Shown here: positions 17,291 to 26,309 of the stretch, in pieces
How positions within the stretch are numbered: the stretch's first letter is position 1
Layout of the letters: every line of letters starts with the position of its first letter
Source: Sorangium sp025924095
GTDB lineage: Bacteria > Myxococcota_A > Polyangia > Polyangiales > Polyangiaceae
Length of the DNA: 64,000 nucleotides
Reading direction: 5' to 3'
Assembly: GCF_051521505.1 (NCBI RefSeq)
Contig: NZ_CP150356.1
Coordinates: 2,294,001 to 2,358,000, forward strand
Position numbers and translations under genes: made by a program
The notes under the pieces: generated by a model
The model's input: the letters and a program-made list of their open reading frames with translations, nothing else
Databases searched by the model: none
What the model was told of the DNA's origin: nothing

Positions 17291-17671
17291 ATGGCTGCTA
17301 AGAAGACCGCGAAGAAGCCTGCGAAGAAGGTGACGAAGTCGGCCAAGAAGCCGGCCGCCGCGAAGGCCGGGAAGGTCGCGAAGAAGCCGGCGCGGAAGGC
17401 AGCGAAGAAGGCCGCCCCGAAGCGCGCCGCCGCCAAGAAGACCCCGAAGCGCGCGGCTGCCAAGAAGCCCGCCGCGAAGAAGGCCGCTCCGAAGCGCAAG
17501 GCGAAGGCCGCCGGCAAGCGCGCGGCTGCTCCGAAGAAGGCGGCCGCGCCCCGAGGCGGACGCGCCGCTGCCAAGCGAGCGCCGGCCAAGGGCGCGAGCA
17601 CCCGTGGCACGCGCAAGAGCACGCCGGCGCCGGCTCCCGCGAGCGCCGGGCCGTCCGACGAGTCGGAATAA
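17291..17671 (+). CDS. histone H1-like DNA-binding protein (Lys/Ala/Pro repeats)
   Basis: 126 residues made almost entirely of KKxAKK, KRAAAKK and PAKK repeats, like the C-terminal tail of eukaryotic H1 and bacterial HctB/AlgP-type proteins. There is no globular domain. The last 25 residues are Ser/Thr/Pro-rich with an acidic end (GPSDESE). It should bind DNA nonspecifically in the nucleoid. The start is fixed by AGGAGG 7 bases upstream of the ATG, and a good promoter lies at 17169-17197. It is monocistronic. Confidence 0.88.
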   Translation: MAAKKTAKKPAKKVTKSAKKPAAAKAGKVAKKPARKAAKKAAPKRAAAKKTPKRAAAKKPAAKKAAPKRKAKAAGKRAAAPKKAAAPRGGRAAAKRAPAKGASTRGTRKSTPAPAPASAGPSDESE

Positions 17672-18049
17672 GGCGCAGAAGGCGCGCCTCGCGTTTCTCA
17701 ACAGCTCGAGGCGCCGCGCGCGGGCCCACCGGCCGCGACGAGACAATCCGTCTTATAAAATGTTCGGGGGGTGAGGACGCCGTGGATCCGGCGTCCGAGC
17801 CAGGCTGTCGGGCGCGTGGTGGGGACGATGTCCTCGCGATGCACCGCCGCCCGTGATCGCGGCGACCGGCATCGGCGCGGCGAGCGCAGCTCGCTGCCCA
17901 CCGCTCGGCGCGGAGCTGGACCGGCGTGCAACGCGCGCGTGGTCCCGCCCGGCGCGGATCGCGGCGAGGCCTTCATGTGCCGCGGGCGGCGGTCGAGCTC
18001 CCGGTGATCGAGCGGCGGCGCGGCGCCGCCAGATGCGCTCGGCGCGCGC
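17672..18049. other. non-coding gap between convergent genes
   Basis: About 380 bp between the H1-like gene and a convergent hypothetical gene. An AT-rich patch TTATAAAATG lies near 17752, but no -35 element is seen at a sensible distance. No convincing small gene or terminator was recognised. Confidence 0.35.
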
Positions 18050-19660
18050 TCAGGTGCGCTCGCCGAGGTAGAGCCGGAGCGCGCGCGTGGCGCCCTTGCG
18101 ATCGAACGGGACGCCGGCGAGATCCTCGCGCTTCGAGATCTGCTCGAAGAGCTTCATCAGGAACTCGAAGAACGCCTCGCACTCGCGGATGGCGGCGTCG
18201 AGCCGCTGGGGATCGAGCAGGTCGCTCTCCTCGAGCGCCGTCATCGCCGAGATGAACGCGTCGACGCGGGGATAGTCGCCCACCCTGAGCAGCGGGTAGC
18301 CCATCGCCCGGAAGTACGAGAGAAACTCGCGGACGAACGCGAAGCTCGCGATGCCCGTCCATCGATCGGGCGCCGGGCCGGTGGTGCGCGCCTTGCTCGC
18401 GAACGCGCGCGCGATCTGGGCGAACATCCACACGTCGCGCCGGAGGCGATCGCTCGTCGACCGCCGCGCCGCCTGATCGTCGAAGACGCGGCCCTCCTCG
18501 AGCTTCGCGCCGAGCGACCTGCCGATGAACAGGATCGCGTTCTGCAGCGCGGGGCGGAGGCCGTGCGCGACGGCGCGGAGGCGAACGCGGTACTCGGACT
18601 CGCTCACCAGCGCGTCGGCGGGCGGCAGGTCGTGCTCGAAGGCGCGGCGCATCTCGAGCCGCAGGTTCGCGGCGAGCCCGGTCAGGGCGGCCTTCGTGGA
18701 GAGCAGGCGGTGGCCCTCGGCGGCCAGCTCGTCGTGGCGCGCGACGATGTCGCTCGCGGGCACGCGCAGGAGATCGCGCTCGTAGCTGTCCGCGAGCAGC
18801 GCGCCCGCGCGGCGCCGGAGGTAGTTCGAGAGCGCGCGGGCGTCGCTGCGCAAGACCGCGAGCACGAGGTACCCGCGACCGGCGACGCGGTGATCCGAGT
18901 GATCGAGCGCGATGGCGTCGAGCAGCCGGAGGTACCGGAGCATCCTGAACAGCGCGAGAAACGTGAGCGCCACGAGGCGGTGGGCCTGCTCGCCGGGCAC
19001 GCGATGGATCAGCTCGAGCACCTGCGTCGACGCGATGCGATCGAACTCCGGGCGAAACTCGAGCGCGTGGAGCGGGTTGAAGAACGTGCTCTGGGCGATC
19101 TCGCGCATCGCGGTCGCGAGGTGGGCGTAGAAGAGCCTGAAGCTGACCCGCGGCAGCCGGAGCAGCCCGCCCGCGACCTCGATGAGGTTCGTGAACCCGT
19201 GCCGCAGCACGAAGAGGCTGGACTCGGGCGACTCCTGCGCCATCGTCGCGTGCAGGAGCCGCGTGCGCGCGGTGTCCTCCGGCATCACCGTCTCCAGGTA
19301 GCGCTGGAAGACGAAGGCGCGGTCGCGATCGCCGAGCATGGCGCGCGTCAGCTGGACCACGCGCGCCATGCCGTCGCGCGCGTGCTGGAGGTGCTCGTGG
19401 AAGTCGTGGCTGACGATCGTCTGGCGCTGCCCGGCGCCGGGGTGGTTCCGCGGGTTCGCGAAGCAGGCGACGCCCTTCAGGAGGATCTCGAGCTCGAAGA
19501 GCGTCTCGTCCTTCTTGTCGGCCGCGAGGCGCGCGAACCACGCCTCGCGGGCTTGCTGCTGCTCCCGCCGCAGGCCGCGCGTGTCGCGGAGCAGCTCGGC
19601 GTAGGCGTTGCGGCCGGGGTAGCCCGAGCCGCGCAGGATCCCCGAAGCGTCGCTCGACAC
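18050..19660 (-). CDS. conserved-looking large soluble protein, unknown function
   Basis: 536 residues with strong coding character and no recognised family. It is mainly alpha-helical, with repeated Arg/Leu-rich helices (FLALFRMLRYLRLLDAIALDHSDHR, VREFLSYFRAMGYPLLR). There is no signal peptide and no certain membrane segment. His/Asp residues occur in the N-terminal part (IVSHDFHEHLQHARDGMARVVQ) but form no known metal site. The ATG at 19660 begins MSSDASGILRG. It is followed downstream by nothing on its strand, and upstream lies a lipoprotein gene on the same strand 28 bp away, so it may be cotranscribed with it. Confidence 0.7.
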   Translation of the reverse strand: MSSDASGILRGSGYPGRNAYAELLRDTRGLRREQQQAREAWFARLAADKKDETLFELEILLKGVACFANPRNHPGAGQRQTIVSHDFHEHLQHARDGMARVVQLTRAMLGDRDRAFVFQRYLETVMPEDTARTRLLHATMAQESPESSLFVLRHGFTNLIEVAGGLLRLPRVSFRLFYAHLATAMREIAQSTFFNPLHALEFRPEFDRIASTQVLELIHRVPGEQAHRLVALTFLALFRMLRYLRLLDAIALDHSDHRVAGRGYLVLAVLRSDARALSNYLRRRAGALLADSYERDLLRVPASDIVARHDELAAEGHRLLSTKAALTGLAANLRLEMRRAFEHDLPPADALVSESEYRVRLRAVAHGLRPALQNAILFIGRSLGAKLEEGRVFDDQAARRSTSDRLRRDVWMFAQIARAFASKARTTGPAPDRWTGIASFAFVREFLSYFRAMGYPLLRVGDYPRVDAFISAMTALEESDLLDPQRLDAAIRECEAFFEFLMKLFEQISKREDLAGVPFDRKGATRALRLYLGERT

Positions 19661-19688
19661 AGACGTGCTCCTCGGCGGCGGCGCGCTG

Positions 19689-20375
19689 CTAGTAGTTGCG
19701 TCGCTTGAAATCGAAAGGGTAGGTCAGCACGGTCTCCTTGCCGCTCGGCGAGCGCGCCCAGGTGGTCGACTTCGCGAGCTCCGCCATGCAGGACTCGACC
19801 TGCGGCGCGGTCACGTCGCTCTTGTCGCGCACGATGGTCGCCTCCTCGAAGGTGCCGTCGGGCTTCAGCTTGAGCTGCCACGTGATCCTGCCCTGCGCGC
19901 CCGGGTGCTTGCGGGCATAGAGATCGAAGCAGCAGCGGAAGCCGTCGCGCCTCGCCTTGATCGCGTCCACGAGCGGCTGCAGGCGATCGCTCGAGCCCGC
20001 GTCGGCGGAGGTCATCGCGTTGTTCATCACGACGCCGCCCTCCGGCGGCTCGTTCGTGATCTCGGAGGCGATCACCTTGCAGTCCTCGACCGTCTCTGGC
20101 GCCTTCTTGCGAGCCGCTGGCTTGTCCGGCTGCGCCGGCGCGGCAGCGCCCGGGTCGGTGGCGCCCGGGGCAGCGGCGCCCGGGGCAGCGGCGCCCGGGT
20201 CTGCGGCGGTGGCCGGCTGCGATGCCGGCGTAGGCGATGCGCCGAGCGATGCGCTGTCCGGCGGCGAGGGCGGCGCGGTGCCGCTCGAGCAGGCGCCGGA
20301 CAGCGACAGCGTCGCGGCGAGGAGGACTCCGGTGAACACGGCGCTGGCAGTGGCGCAGGGACGCATGGCGCGCAT
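19689..20375 (-). CDS. lipoprotein with AgmX/PglI-type C-terminal domain
   Basis: About 228 residues from the ATG at 20375. A signal helix is followed by a lipobox (SLSGAC). A Pro/Ala/Asp-rich linker with near-perfect repeats follows (PGAAAPGAAAPGATDPGAAAP). The C-terminal ~110 residues match the myxobacterial AgmX/PglI-type domain, a TonB-like module: FRCCFDLYARKHPGAQGRITWQLKL, DGTFEEATIV, ESCMAELAKSTTW. Proteins with this tail are common in gliding-motility and envelope systems of myxobacteria, but here no motility genes are adjacent. It is the upstream gene of the pair with the 536-residue protein. Confidence 0.75.
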   Translation of the reverse strand: MRAMRPCATASAVFTGVLLAATLSLSGACSSGTAPPSPPDSASLGASPTPASQPATAADPGAAAPGAAAPGATDPGAAAPAQPDKPAARKKAPETVEDCKVIASEITNEPPEGGVVMNNAMTSADAGSSDRLQPLVDAIKARRDGFRCCFDLYARKHPGAQGRITWQLKLKPDGTFEEATIVRDKSDVTAPQVESCMAELAKSTTWARSPSGKETVLTYPFDFKRRNY

Positions 20376-20461
20376 ACTAAACGGTTCGGAGGAGCGGAGG
20401 CGAGGCGCCTTGTGTTTTTCTCCCCCGCGCGCCGGCAATCCGAGGTCTCCTCACGGCCGCC

Positions 20462-20938
20462 TTGAAGATTCCGCTGTCATTCATCGCCGGCGCCGCCATC
20501 GCCGCCGCTGCACCGGCAGGCTGCGATCCCATCGCCGAGCCGCAGCTGTGCGGGGAGATCCCCCAGGGAGGGTGCCCGATCGGCCGAGGGGGGAGCTGCG
20601 ACGACGCGGCTTGCCGCGCCCTCCACGATTGCCTCGATGGCGCCTGGACGGAGGTCGCCCGCTGCGATCGACCGGGCGTTCCTGCGCTGGGCGCGGGCGG
20701 CGGAGGCGCGGGCGGCGGAACGGACGGCGCGTGCGAGAGCGTGACGCTCGACCGCACCGGCGAGGCGCGGGGCTGCAAGCCCGCGCTGCAGCAGCCGGAT
20801 TGCCCGGTGGAAGCCGCCGAGACATGCGCGGATGCCGCGTGCTGGACCGGCTGCATCGATTTCTTCCTCTGCACCGAAGACGGGTGGAGAGGGGTCGCCA
20901 CCTGCGATGAGCAGGGGCGACTCACCGTGATCCCGTGA
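20462..20938 (+). CDS. Cys-rich lipoprotein with internal duplication
   Basis: 158 residues from a TTG at 20462. A signal helix and lipobox (AAPAGC) are followed by two copies of the same Cys motif. Copy 1 is CPIGRGGSC, DDAACRALHDC, AWTEVARCDR. Copy 2 is CPVEAAETC, ADAACWTGCIDFFLC, GWRGVATCDE. A Gly-rich linker (GAGGGGAGGGTDGAC) separates them. The spacing suggests disulfide-bonded secreted modules of unknown role. It is divergent from the AgmX/PglI-type lipoprotein. The TTG start is unusual but gives the only sensible signal peptide. Confidence 0.7.
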   Translation: MKIPLSFIAGAAIAAAAPAGCDPIAEPQLCGEIPQGGCPIGRGGSCDDAACRALHDCLDGAWTEVARCDRPGVPALGAGGGGAGGGTDGACESVTLDRTGEARGCKPALQQPDCPVEAAETCADAACWTGCIDFFLCTEDGWRGVATCDEQGRLTVIP

Positions 20939-20999
20939 CGGATCGCCTCGTCGGCGCCAGCCTCCGTCGGCCGTCGCGGCGAGGCCCGCGCGGGGGCGG

Positions 21000-21701
21000 T
21001 CAGCCGGCCTTGAGGAAGGGGTTCCACTCGTCAAACGAGTGCGGCAAGCCGAGCAGGATCTGCATGGTCGCCGACCACCGCGGCGGCAGCGGCTGACGGA
21101 TGAGCCGCATGCTGGCCTCGTCGGGCGTGCGCCAGCCCTTGCGGAGGTTGCACGTGCGGCAGGCGGTCACGAGGTTCTCCCAGGAATCCCCACCGCCGCG
21201 CGACCGAGGGAGCACGTGGTCGATGTTGAGATCACGGACGGGCGGGCGGCGCGCGCAGTACTGGCACTGGTGCGCGTCGCGCAGCATCACGTTCTTTCGC
21301 GTGAGCCGGATCGTCGGGCGCCGCATGCGCTCGTAGCGGCGGAGGTGCAGGACGCGCGGCACGCGGAGCGAGCCGCCGACCACAGGGAGGCCGTCGTCCT
21401 TGTCCCGCACCGGCAAGCTTCGCCAGGCCGAGAAATCGTGGAGCTCGCCGAGCTCATCGATGGCGAGAGCGGCGCCGCCGAAGAGCAGCAGGAAAGCACG
21501 ACGCGCCGTCGTGATCTGCACAGGCTGGAAGAAGCGGTTCACCACAAGGACGGGAAGATCGAGCGGCTCGGTCCTGCGCTCGCGGTGAAACCCTGAAGAC
21601 CCGTCGCCGAGATCGAGCTCCTCGTGAGGAGAGCCCCCCGGGACTGTAGCTACCCCGTCCGGCACGCTGGGGAGTGTAGCAACGAAAGCTCCCTTGAACA
21701 T
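21000..21701 (-). CDS. HNH endonuclease family protein
   Basis: 233 residues from the ATG at 21701 (a GTG at 21713 is also possible). The HNH motif is intact: CQYC, then NIDHVLPRSRGG, SWENLVTACRTCNLRKG, with the two CxxC zinc pairs framing the His-Asn-His core. The N-terminal 110 residues (LDLPVLVVNRFFQPVQITTARRAFLLLF) form the domain typical of the widespread stand-alone bacterial HNH proteins. No phage or restriction genes are near, so it is probably a resident chromosomal nuclease. Confidence 0.85.
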   Translation of the reverse strand: MFKGAFVATLPSVPDGVATVPGGSPHEELDLGDGSSGFHRERRTEPLDLPVLVVNRFFQPVQITTARRAFLLLFGGAALAIDELGELHDFSAWRSLPVRDKDDGLPVVGGSLRVPRVLHLRRYERMRRPTIRLTRKNVMLRDAHQCQYCARRPPVRDLNIDHVLPRSRGGGDSWENLVTACRTCNLRKGWRTPDEASMRLIRQPLPPRWSATMQILLGLPHSFDEWNPFLKAG

Positions 21702-21980
21702 CCGGTGCTGCACCGCGGAAATTCTGCTGGAACTCCGCCGCCACGCGACGCGCCTCGGGCCTCGCCCCGAACACTGCGCCCGCTCCGTCGACGCTCGGGC
21801 GCCGCCTCCATGCTCCGGCGGCCCGCGCGGGGCCAGGAGCCCGGCGCCCGTGCCTCGCGGGCCGGGGGGCGTCTCGCGCCGCGGACCGCTTTCGGTCGGG
21901 CGCCGGTTTCGCTAAGACGCGTCCATGTCGAGGGACGGTCGTCTCCGGGGTCGAGCCGCCGAGGTGGGGAAGCAGGTCGG

Positions 21981-22877
21981 ATGACGGAGCAGCGCGAAGG
22001 TGCGGGGCCGGAGCGGGCGACCGGCGCAGAGCCGCCCGCTGGCTCGCCCTGGGACGATCCGATCGAGCGCGCGCCGCTCGTGTTCCTCGATCTCGAGATG
22101 ACGGGCCTCCGCCCCCAGAGCGACCGCGTGATCGAGGTCTGCGCCGAGCGGATGCGGGGGGACACGTGCGAGGACGCGATCACGTCGCTCGTGCGGCCCG
22201 AGCCGGGCGTGTTCGGCAACGCGCACGTGCACGGCATCGATCCGCAGCACCTCGCGGGCGCGCCCACGTTCGCCGAGCTCTGCGATCGTATCGATCAGGT
22301 GACAGAGGGCGCGGTGCTCGTCGCCCACGCGGCCGCGTGGGACGTCGCGTTCCTGGAGGCGGAGCTCGCACGGGCGGGGAAGGCGAAGCGCGTCCCGCAC
22401 TACCTCGACACGCTCGTCCTCTCCCGCCGGGCCTTCGCCCTGCCGAGCCACAGCCTCGCCTCCCTTTGCCGGGAGCTCGGCGTGCACCGCGAGCGCGCCC
22501 ACCGCGCCGAGGACGACGTGCACGCCCTGCGCGCCGTGTTCCGCAAGGTCGTGGAGGTCCTCGCCCCGCGCACGCCGCGCGACCTGTGGCACGTCCGGAT
22601 CGGCGAGCGCCACGCTCGCCCGGAGCTGGTCGCAGCGGCGGTGCACGCGGCCGAGCATGCCGCCACCGTGCGGGTGCGATACCGGCCGGCGCGCCGTGGG
22701 CAGGAGGAGCTCGTGGTACGGATAACGGGGGTGCGAACGGACCTCGACCCACCCCGGGTTCTCGGCTATCTGCTCCCGTCGCGCAGCCGCCGGGAGCTAC
22801 GGGCCGATCGCATCCTGGCGATCGAGCCGATTTCGCCGGGAGAAATCGGTCCGGACGGCACGCCGCAAAGGGCCTGA
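21981..22877 (+). CDS. DEDDh 3'-5' exonuclease (DnaQ-like) with WYL-like C-terminal domain
   Basis: 298 residues from the ATG at 21981. Exo I is FLDLEMTGLRPQSDRVIEV, Exo II is LVAHAAAWDVAFLEAEL, and Exo III is HRAEDDVHALRAVF. All four acidic residues plus the His of the DEDDh class are present. After residue 220 comes a basic beta domain (TVRVRYRPARRGQEELVVR, PPRVLGYLLPSRSRRELRADRILAIEPI) that resembles a WYL domain. The fusion suggests a nucleic-acid or nucleotide-sensing regulatory tail. The next gene starts 7 bp later. Confidence 0.82.
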   Translation: MTEQREGAGPERATGAEPPAGSPWDDPIERAPLVFLDLEMTGLRPQSDRVIEVCAERMRGDTCEDAITSLVRPEPGVFGNAHVHGIDPQHLAGAPTFAELCDRIDQVTEGAVLVAHAAAWDVAFLEAELARAGKAKRVPHYLDTLVLSRRAFALPSHSLASLCRELGVHRERAHRAEDDVHALRAVFRKVVEVLAPRTPRDLWHVRIGERHARPELVAAAVHAAEHAATVRVRYRPARRGQEELVVRITGVRTDLDPPRVLGYLLPSRSRRELRADRILAIEPISPGEIGPDGTPQRA

Positions 22878-22884
22878 GATCCAC

Positions 22885-24345
22885 GTGCGAATCCAATCGA
22901 ATCGAAACGCGCCGACGAGGAGCTCCCTCGCTGTTCGCCTCGGCGGCTTGCTGACCGCGACCCTCCTCGCGTCGTGCTCGACGATGATCGGCCCGGAGTC
23001 CGCCCGCCCGCCGGCGGCGGAGAAGTGGCTCGCCCGCGCTCGACAGGAGTTTCAGTCCGCCGACGTCGACAACGCGCGTGATGCGGTCGCGAAGGCGCTG
23101 ACGATCGCCCCGGCCGACACCGAGACACGCCTGCTCGCGGGGCGCATCGCGCTGGCCCGGCTCGACTACGCCGAAGCGCTGCGCCTCCTCAAGGGCGTCG
23201 CCGGCTCCGAGGCCGCCGGGCTCCGCGGGCGCGCGCTCTGGTACAAGGGTGACCTCGACGCCGCCGCCGACGAGCTCGAGGCGATGCTCGACGATCCGGA
23301 GGTGGTCGATGACTGGGCGAAGTCGATCGCGAAGCTGGCGCGGCGCGGGGCGGGGCGCGTGCCGTTCACCCTCTCGGGCGGGCTCCTGGCGGCGATCGAG
23401 ATGCCCCACGTCAACCCCGCGGCCCCGTTCTTCGTCGTCCCGGTCGAGATCGACGGCGAGTCGGCGCTCGCGATGATCTCGACCGGCACCGGCGAGGTGG
23501 TCCTCGACAGCAGCACGCGCAAGGAGCCGAGCTGGGTCTCCCTCCGCTTCGACAGGAAGATCGAGGTCAACGACGTCCCGGCGCTCACGCAGGACCTCTC
23601 GGGCATCTCGAAGCAGATCGGCGCGCCGATCAAGGCGCTGCTCGGGGTGAACCTGATCCGGCACCTCAACGCGACCATCGACTACGGCGGCCGGCAGTTC
23701 GTCGTGCGCAGCTTCTCCCCGCCGGCGCCGCCCGACGCGACGCGCGTCGACGTGGCCTTCATCAAGGGCGGCGGCATGGTGCTGCGCAGCAGCCTCGGGC
23801 CCGACAAGACGGTGCAGGGGCCGATGCTCATCGACACGTCGATGACGTTCCCGGTCGCGCTCGACAAGGAGGGCTGGAAGAAGGCCGGCTTCGAGGCCGA
23901 CGGGCTGAAGCGGGTCGAGCAGGATCCGGAGCAGAAGCTGAAGCAGGGCGTCGTGCCGATGCTGCGGCTCGGCGCGCTGGAGATCCCCAAGGTCCCGGGC
24001 GTGTACGGGGCGCCGCTCCAGGCGGTCGAGAAGCAGCTCCAGCTCGATCTGGACGGCGTGATCGGCGCGGGGCTGCTCGCCTATTTCCGCGTCACCTTCG
24101 GCGACGGGGGTCGGCTCATGTGGATCGAGGACGACACCGCCATGAACAAGGTGCTCCAGGGCAGCGAGCCGGCGCCCTCGAACGAGGGGCAGGCCCCTGC
24201 CGCCCCTGCAGATGGGGCCGGCCCCGCTGGCGCGATCGGCTCGCCTGCGCCCCAGGCGCCGCCGTCCCCCGCGCCGGCCTCGCCCGCGGCCGCGCCGAAG
24301 TCGCCCCCGCCTGCGGCTGCTCCCAAGCGGACGCCGGACCAGTGA
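22885..24345 (+). CDS. lipoprotein with TPR and retropepsin-like domain
   Basis: 486 residues from a GTG at 22885. A signal and lipobox (LLASC, Cys ~31) are followed by TPR-like helices (LARARQEFQSADVDNARDAVAKAL, LLAGRIALARLDYAEALRLL). Two halves then have the fold of retroviral-type aspartyl proteases. The motif region is AMISTGTGEVVLDSST in the first half and MLIDTSMTFPVALD in the second. The usual catalytic DTG reads STG in the first half and DTS in the second. The ~70-residue C-terminus is Pro/Ala-rich. It may be an inactive or noncanonical protease at the membrane. coaD follows 5 bp later. Confidence 0.75.
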   Translation: MRIQSNRNAPTRSSLAVRLGGLLTATLLASCSTMIGPESARPPAAEKWLARARQEFQSADVDNARDAVAKALTIAPADTETRLLAGRIALARLDYAEALRLLKGVAGSEAAGLRGRALWYKGDLDAAADELEAMLDDPEVVDDWAKSIAKLARRGAGRVPFTLSGGLLAAIEMPHVNPAAPFFVVPVEIDGESALAMISTGTGEVVLDSSTRKEPSWVSLRFDRKIEVNDVPALTQDLSGISKQIGAPIKALLGVNLIRHLNATIDYGGRQFVVRSFSPPAPPDATRVDVAFIKGGGMVLRSSLGPDKTVQGPMLIDTSMTFPVALDKEGWKKAGFEADGLKRVEQDPEQKLKQGVVPMLRLGALEIPKVPGVYGAPLQAVEKQLQLDLDGVIGAGLLAYFRVTFGDGGRLMWIEDDTAMNKVLQGSEPAPSNEGQAPAAPADGAGPAGAIGSPAPQAPPSPAPASPAAAPKSPPPAAAPKRTPDQ

Positions 24346-24350
24346 GCGCC

Positions 24351-24848
24351 ATGCCCAAGGAACTGCTGGCGGTTTATGCGGGGAGCTTCGATCCGATCAC
24401 GTTCGGTCACCTCGACCTGATCGAGCGAGCGTCGAAGCTGTTCGATCAGGTGATCGTCGCGGTCGGCCGGCATCCGACGAAGCACCCGCTCTTCACCTAC
24501 TCGGAGCGGCTGGAGCTGCTGCGCCAGACCACGAGCGAGGTGACGAACGCGCGGATCGACTCGTTCGAGGGGCTGCTCATCCAGTACTGCCAGCGGGTCG
24601 GCGCGCGGGTGATCGTCCGCGGCCTGCGCGCGGCGACCGACTTCGAGTACGAGCTGCAGATCGCCCACGCGAACGCGGACATGCTCCCCGGCGTCGACAC
24701 CGTGTTCCTGCCGACGCGCACCCACTACGGCTTCGTCTCGGCGTCGCTCGTGCGCGAGATCGCGAGCCACGGGGGCGACGTCAGCCACTACGCGCCCGCC
24801 GTCGTCTGCGACGCGCTGCGGGCGAAGTTCGGCGCCGCGAAGCCCTGA
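24351..24848 (+). CDS. coaD: phosphopantetheine adenylyltransferase
   Basis: Penultimate step of CoA synthesis (4'-phosphopantetheine + ATP to dephospho-CoA). 165 residues, standard size. The nucleotidyltransferase TFGH form of the HxGH site is in GSFDPITFGHLDL. KHPLFTYSERLELL, VRGLRAATDFEYELQIAHAN and FVSASLVREIASHGGDVS match the family. The ATG at 24351 is chosen because the longer frame runs back through the preceding gene. It is tightly linked to the lipoprotein upstream (5 bp), so the two are probably cotranscribed. Confidence 0.96.
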   Translation: MPKELLAVYAGSFDPITFGHLDLIERASKLFDQVIVAVGRHPTKHPLFTYSERLELLRQTTSEVTNARIDSFEGLLIQYCQRVGARVIVRGLRAATDFEYELQIAHANADMLPGVDTVFLPTRTHYGFVSASLVREIASHGGDVSHYAPAVVCDALRAKFGAAKP

Positions 24849-24860
24849 GCGCCGGCGCGC

Positions 24861-25895
24861 TCAGTAGGTCCCGAACGGGGTCGGCATCAGCAGCAGAACG
24901 AAGAGGAGCAGCGTCACCACCGCGATCGCCTTGCGCGCCGGCGACAGCTCGCCAGGCTCCGTGGGAGGGTGCTCCCGCCCGCCCATCCGCAGCATCAGGT
25001 AGACCACGCCGAACCACGTGAGCCACGGCATCCCGTTGGCGACCCCGGCGCGGAGCGCGTCGGAGAGCCCGTCGGCGATGAAGTGCCGCGTGAAGTAGAC
25101 GACGTTGCCGACGAAGAGCGCGAGCATCAGGAAATGCGCGGCGCGGCTGTAGCGGTCCTGCTGTTTGCCGAACAGCGCGTAGGCGACGTGCCCGCCGTCG
25201 AGCTGGCCGACCGGGAAGAGGTTGAACGCCGTGATGAGCAGCCCGGCCCACCCGGCCATCGCCGCGGGGCCGAGGAAGACGTCGTGGCTCTCCGGGATCG
25301 GGCCGACAGCGAGCCGCCTCAGCAAAAGGTAGAGCAGGCTCCGCCCCTCCTGCAGCGCGGGTCCCGACGTGGCGTGCACCTCCGACTGCATCAGACCCAC
25401 GACGAGGACCGGGAGCGCCACCACCAGGCCGGCCAGCGGTCCGGAGGCGCCGATGTCGAGCAGCGCGTTCCGCGATTTGATCCTGCCCTTCATCGAGATC
25501 ACCGCGCCCATCGTGCCGAGCGGGCTGACGATCGGCAGCGGGATGAAGTAGGGGAGCGACGCCTCGACCCCGTGCGCGCGCGCCGCGAAGTAGTGCCCGA
25601 ACTCGTGCGCCAGGAGGATCGACAGGAAAGGCACCGCGAACGGCCACGTCTGCGGCAGCGCCTTCACGAGGGCGAGCACGCTGTCGTCCTCCGGACTGAT
25701 CGGAGCCCAGAGGGTGCCGGCGACGAACACCGAGACGACCGTCAGGCAAAAGAGCGCGAGGTTCTTCTTCCAGCGAAGCGGAGGCGGACGCGAGGTGGAT
25801 GCAGCGCTCGGTCCTGGGGAGCTCGCCGTCGCAGGAGCCTGCTCGGCCTCCACATCGAGCGGGCTCGGGGAGGAGAATCGACGATCGTCGGTCAT
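24861..25895 (-). CDS. site-2 protease family membrane metalloprotease (M50)
   Basis: 344 residues. The N-terminal 45 residues are Ser/Pro/Ala-rich and cytoplasmic. Multiple membrane segments follow. The zinc site is LLAHEFGHYFAA (HExxH), and the second S2P motif is NLFPVGQLDGGH. Both motifs are intact, so the protease should cut substrates within the membrane, for instance an anti-sigma factor or lipid-linked regulator. Members of the family with this short topology occur widely. It is convergent with coaD and divergent from the Ser/Thr kinase across ~410 bp. Confidence 0.9.
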   Translation of the reverse strand: MTDDRRFSSPSPLDVEAEQAPATASSPGPSAASTSRPPPLRWKKNLALFCLTVVSVFVAGTLWAPISPEDDSVLALVKALPQTWPFAVPFLSILLAHEFGHYFAARAHGVEASLPYFIPLPIVSPLGTMGAVISMKGRIKSRNALLDIGASGPLAGLVVALPVLVVGLMQSEVHATSGPALQEGRSLLYLLLRRLAVGPIPESHDVFLGPAAMAGWAGLLITAFNLFPVGQLDGGHVAYALFGKQQDRYSRAAHFLMLALFVGNVVYFTRHFIADGLSDALRAGVANGMPWLTWFGVVYLMLRMGGREHPPTEPGELSPARKAIAVVTLLLFVLLLMPTPFGTY

Positions 25896-26309
25896 GCGCC
25901 GCTAAGCGTGGCCGTCTCCTCGTCGCCGCTCAAGCGATCCGCGCGCTCCTGCGTCCGGACAGGCAGCTCGCCGCGTGCCGCGTTGCCTGAGCGCACGCCG
26001 CGCGCCGCCTCGTTCGCGCGCGACCCGTCCCCCGCGGCGCTCGATGGCGGTCCCAGCAGGCTCGGCCAGGCTCGTGCGCGGCACGGATGACTTTGCGCGT
26101 CATCCCCCTGCGTCCTCGTCGTCCGGCGGAGCCAGCCCGGTCGGCGGGAGCGAGCGCGCCGGCCCAAGCTCCTCGCAAGCGGTCGCGCGCGGCCGCCGGT
26201 CGGTGCGGGCGCGAACCTCCTGCTGCGTCGGGCCGGACCGCGCTCTCTTCTGCGCTGCCTCTGCGCGCCTTTGCCCTTCGGCGGGCGCGACTGCGCTACG
26301 CTCGATCCC
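25896..26309. other. non-coding divergent region upstream of the S2P and kinase genes
   Basis: About 410 bp between the protease start (minus) and the kinase ATG at 26310. Frames here are open but lack a plausible start and look like GC artefacts. No clear promoter box, repeat or hairpin was recognised. Confidence 0.35.
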
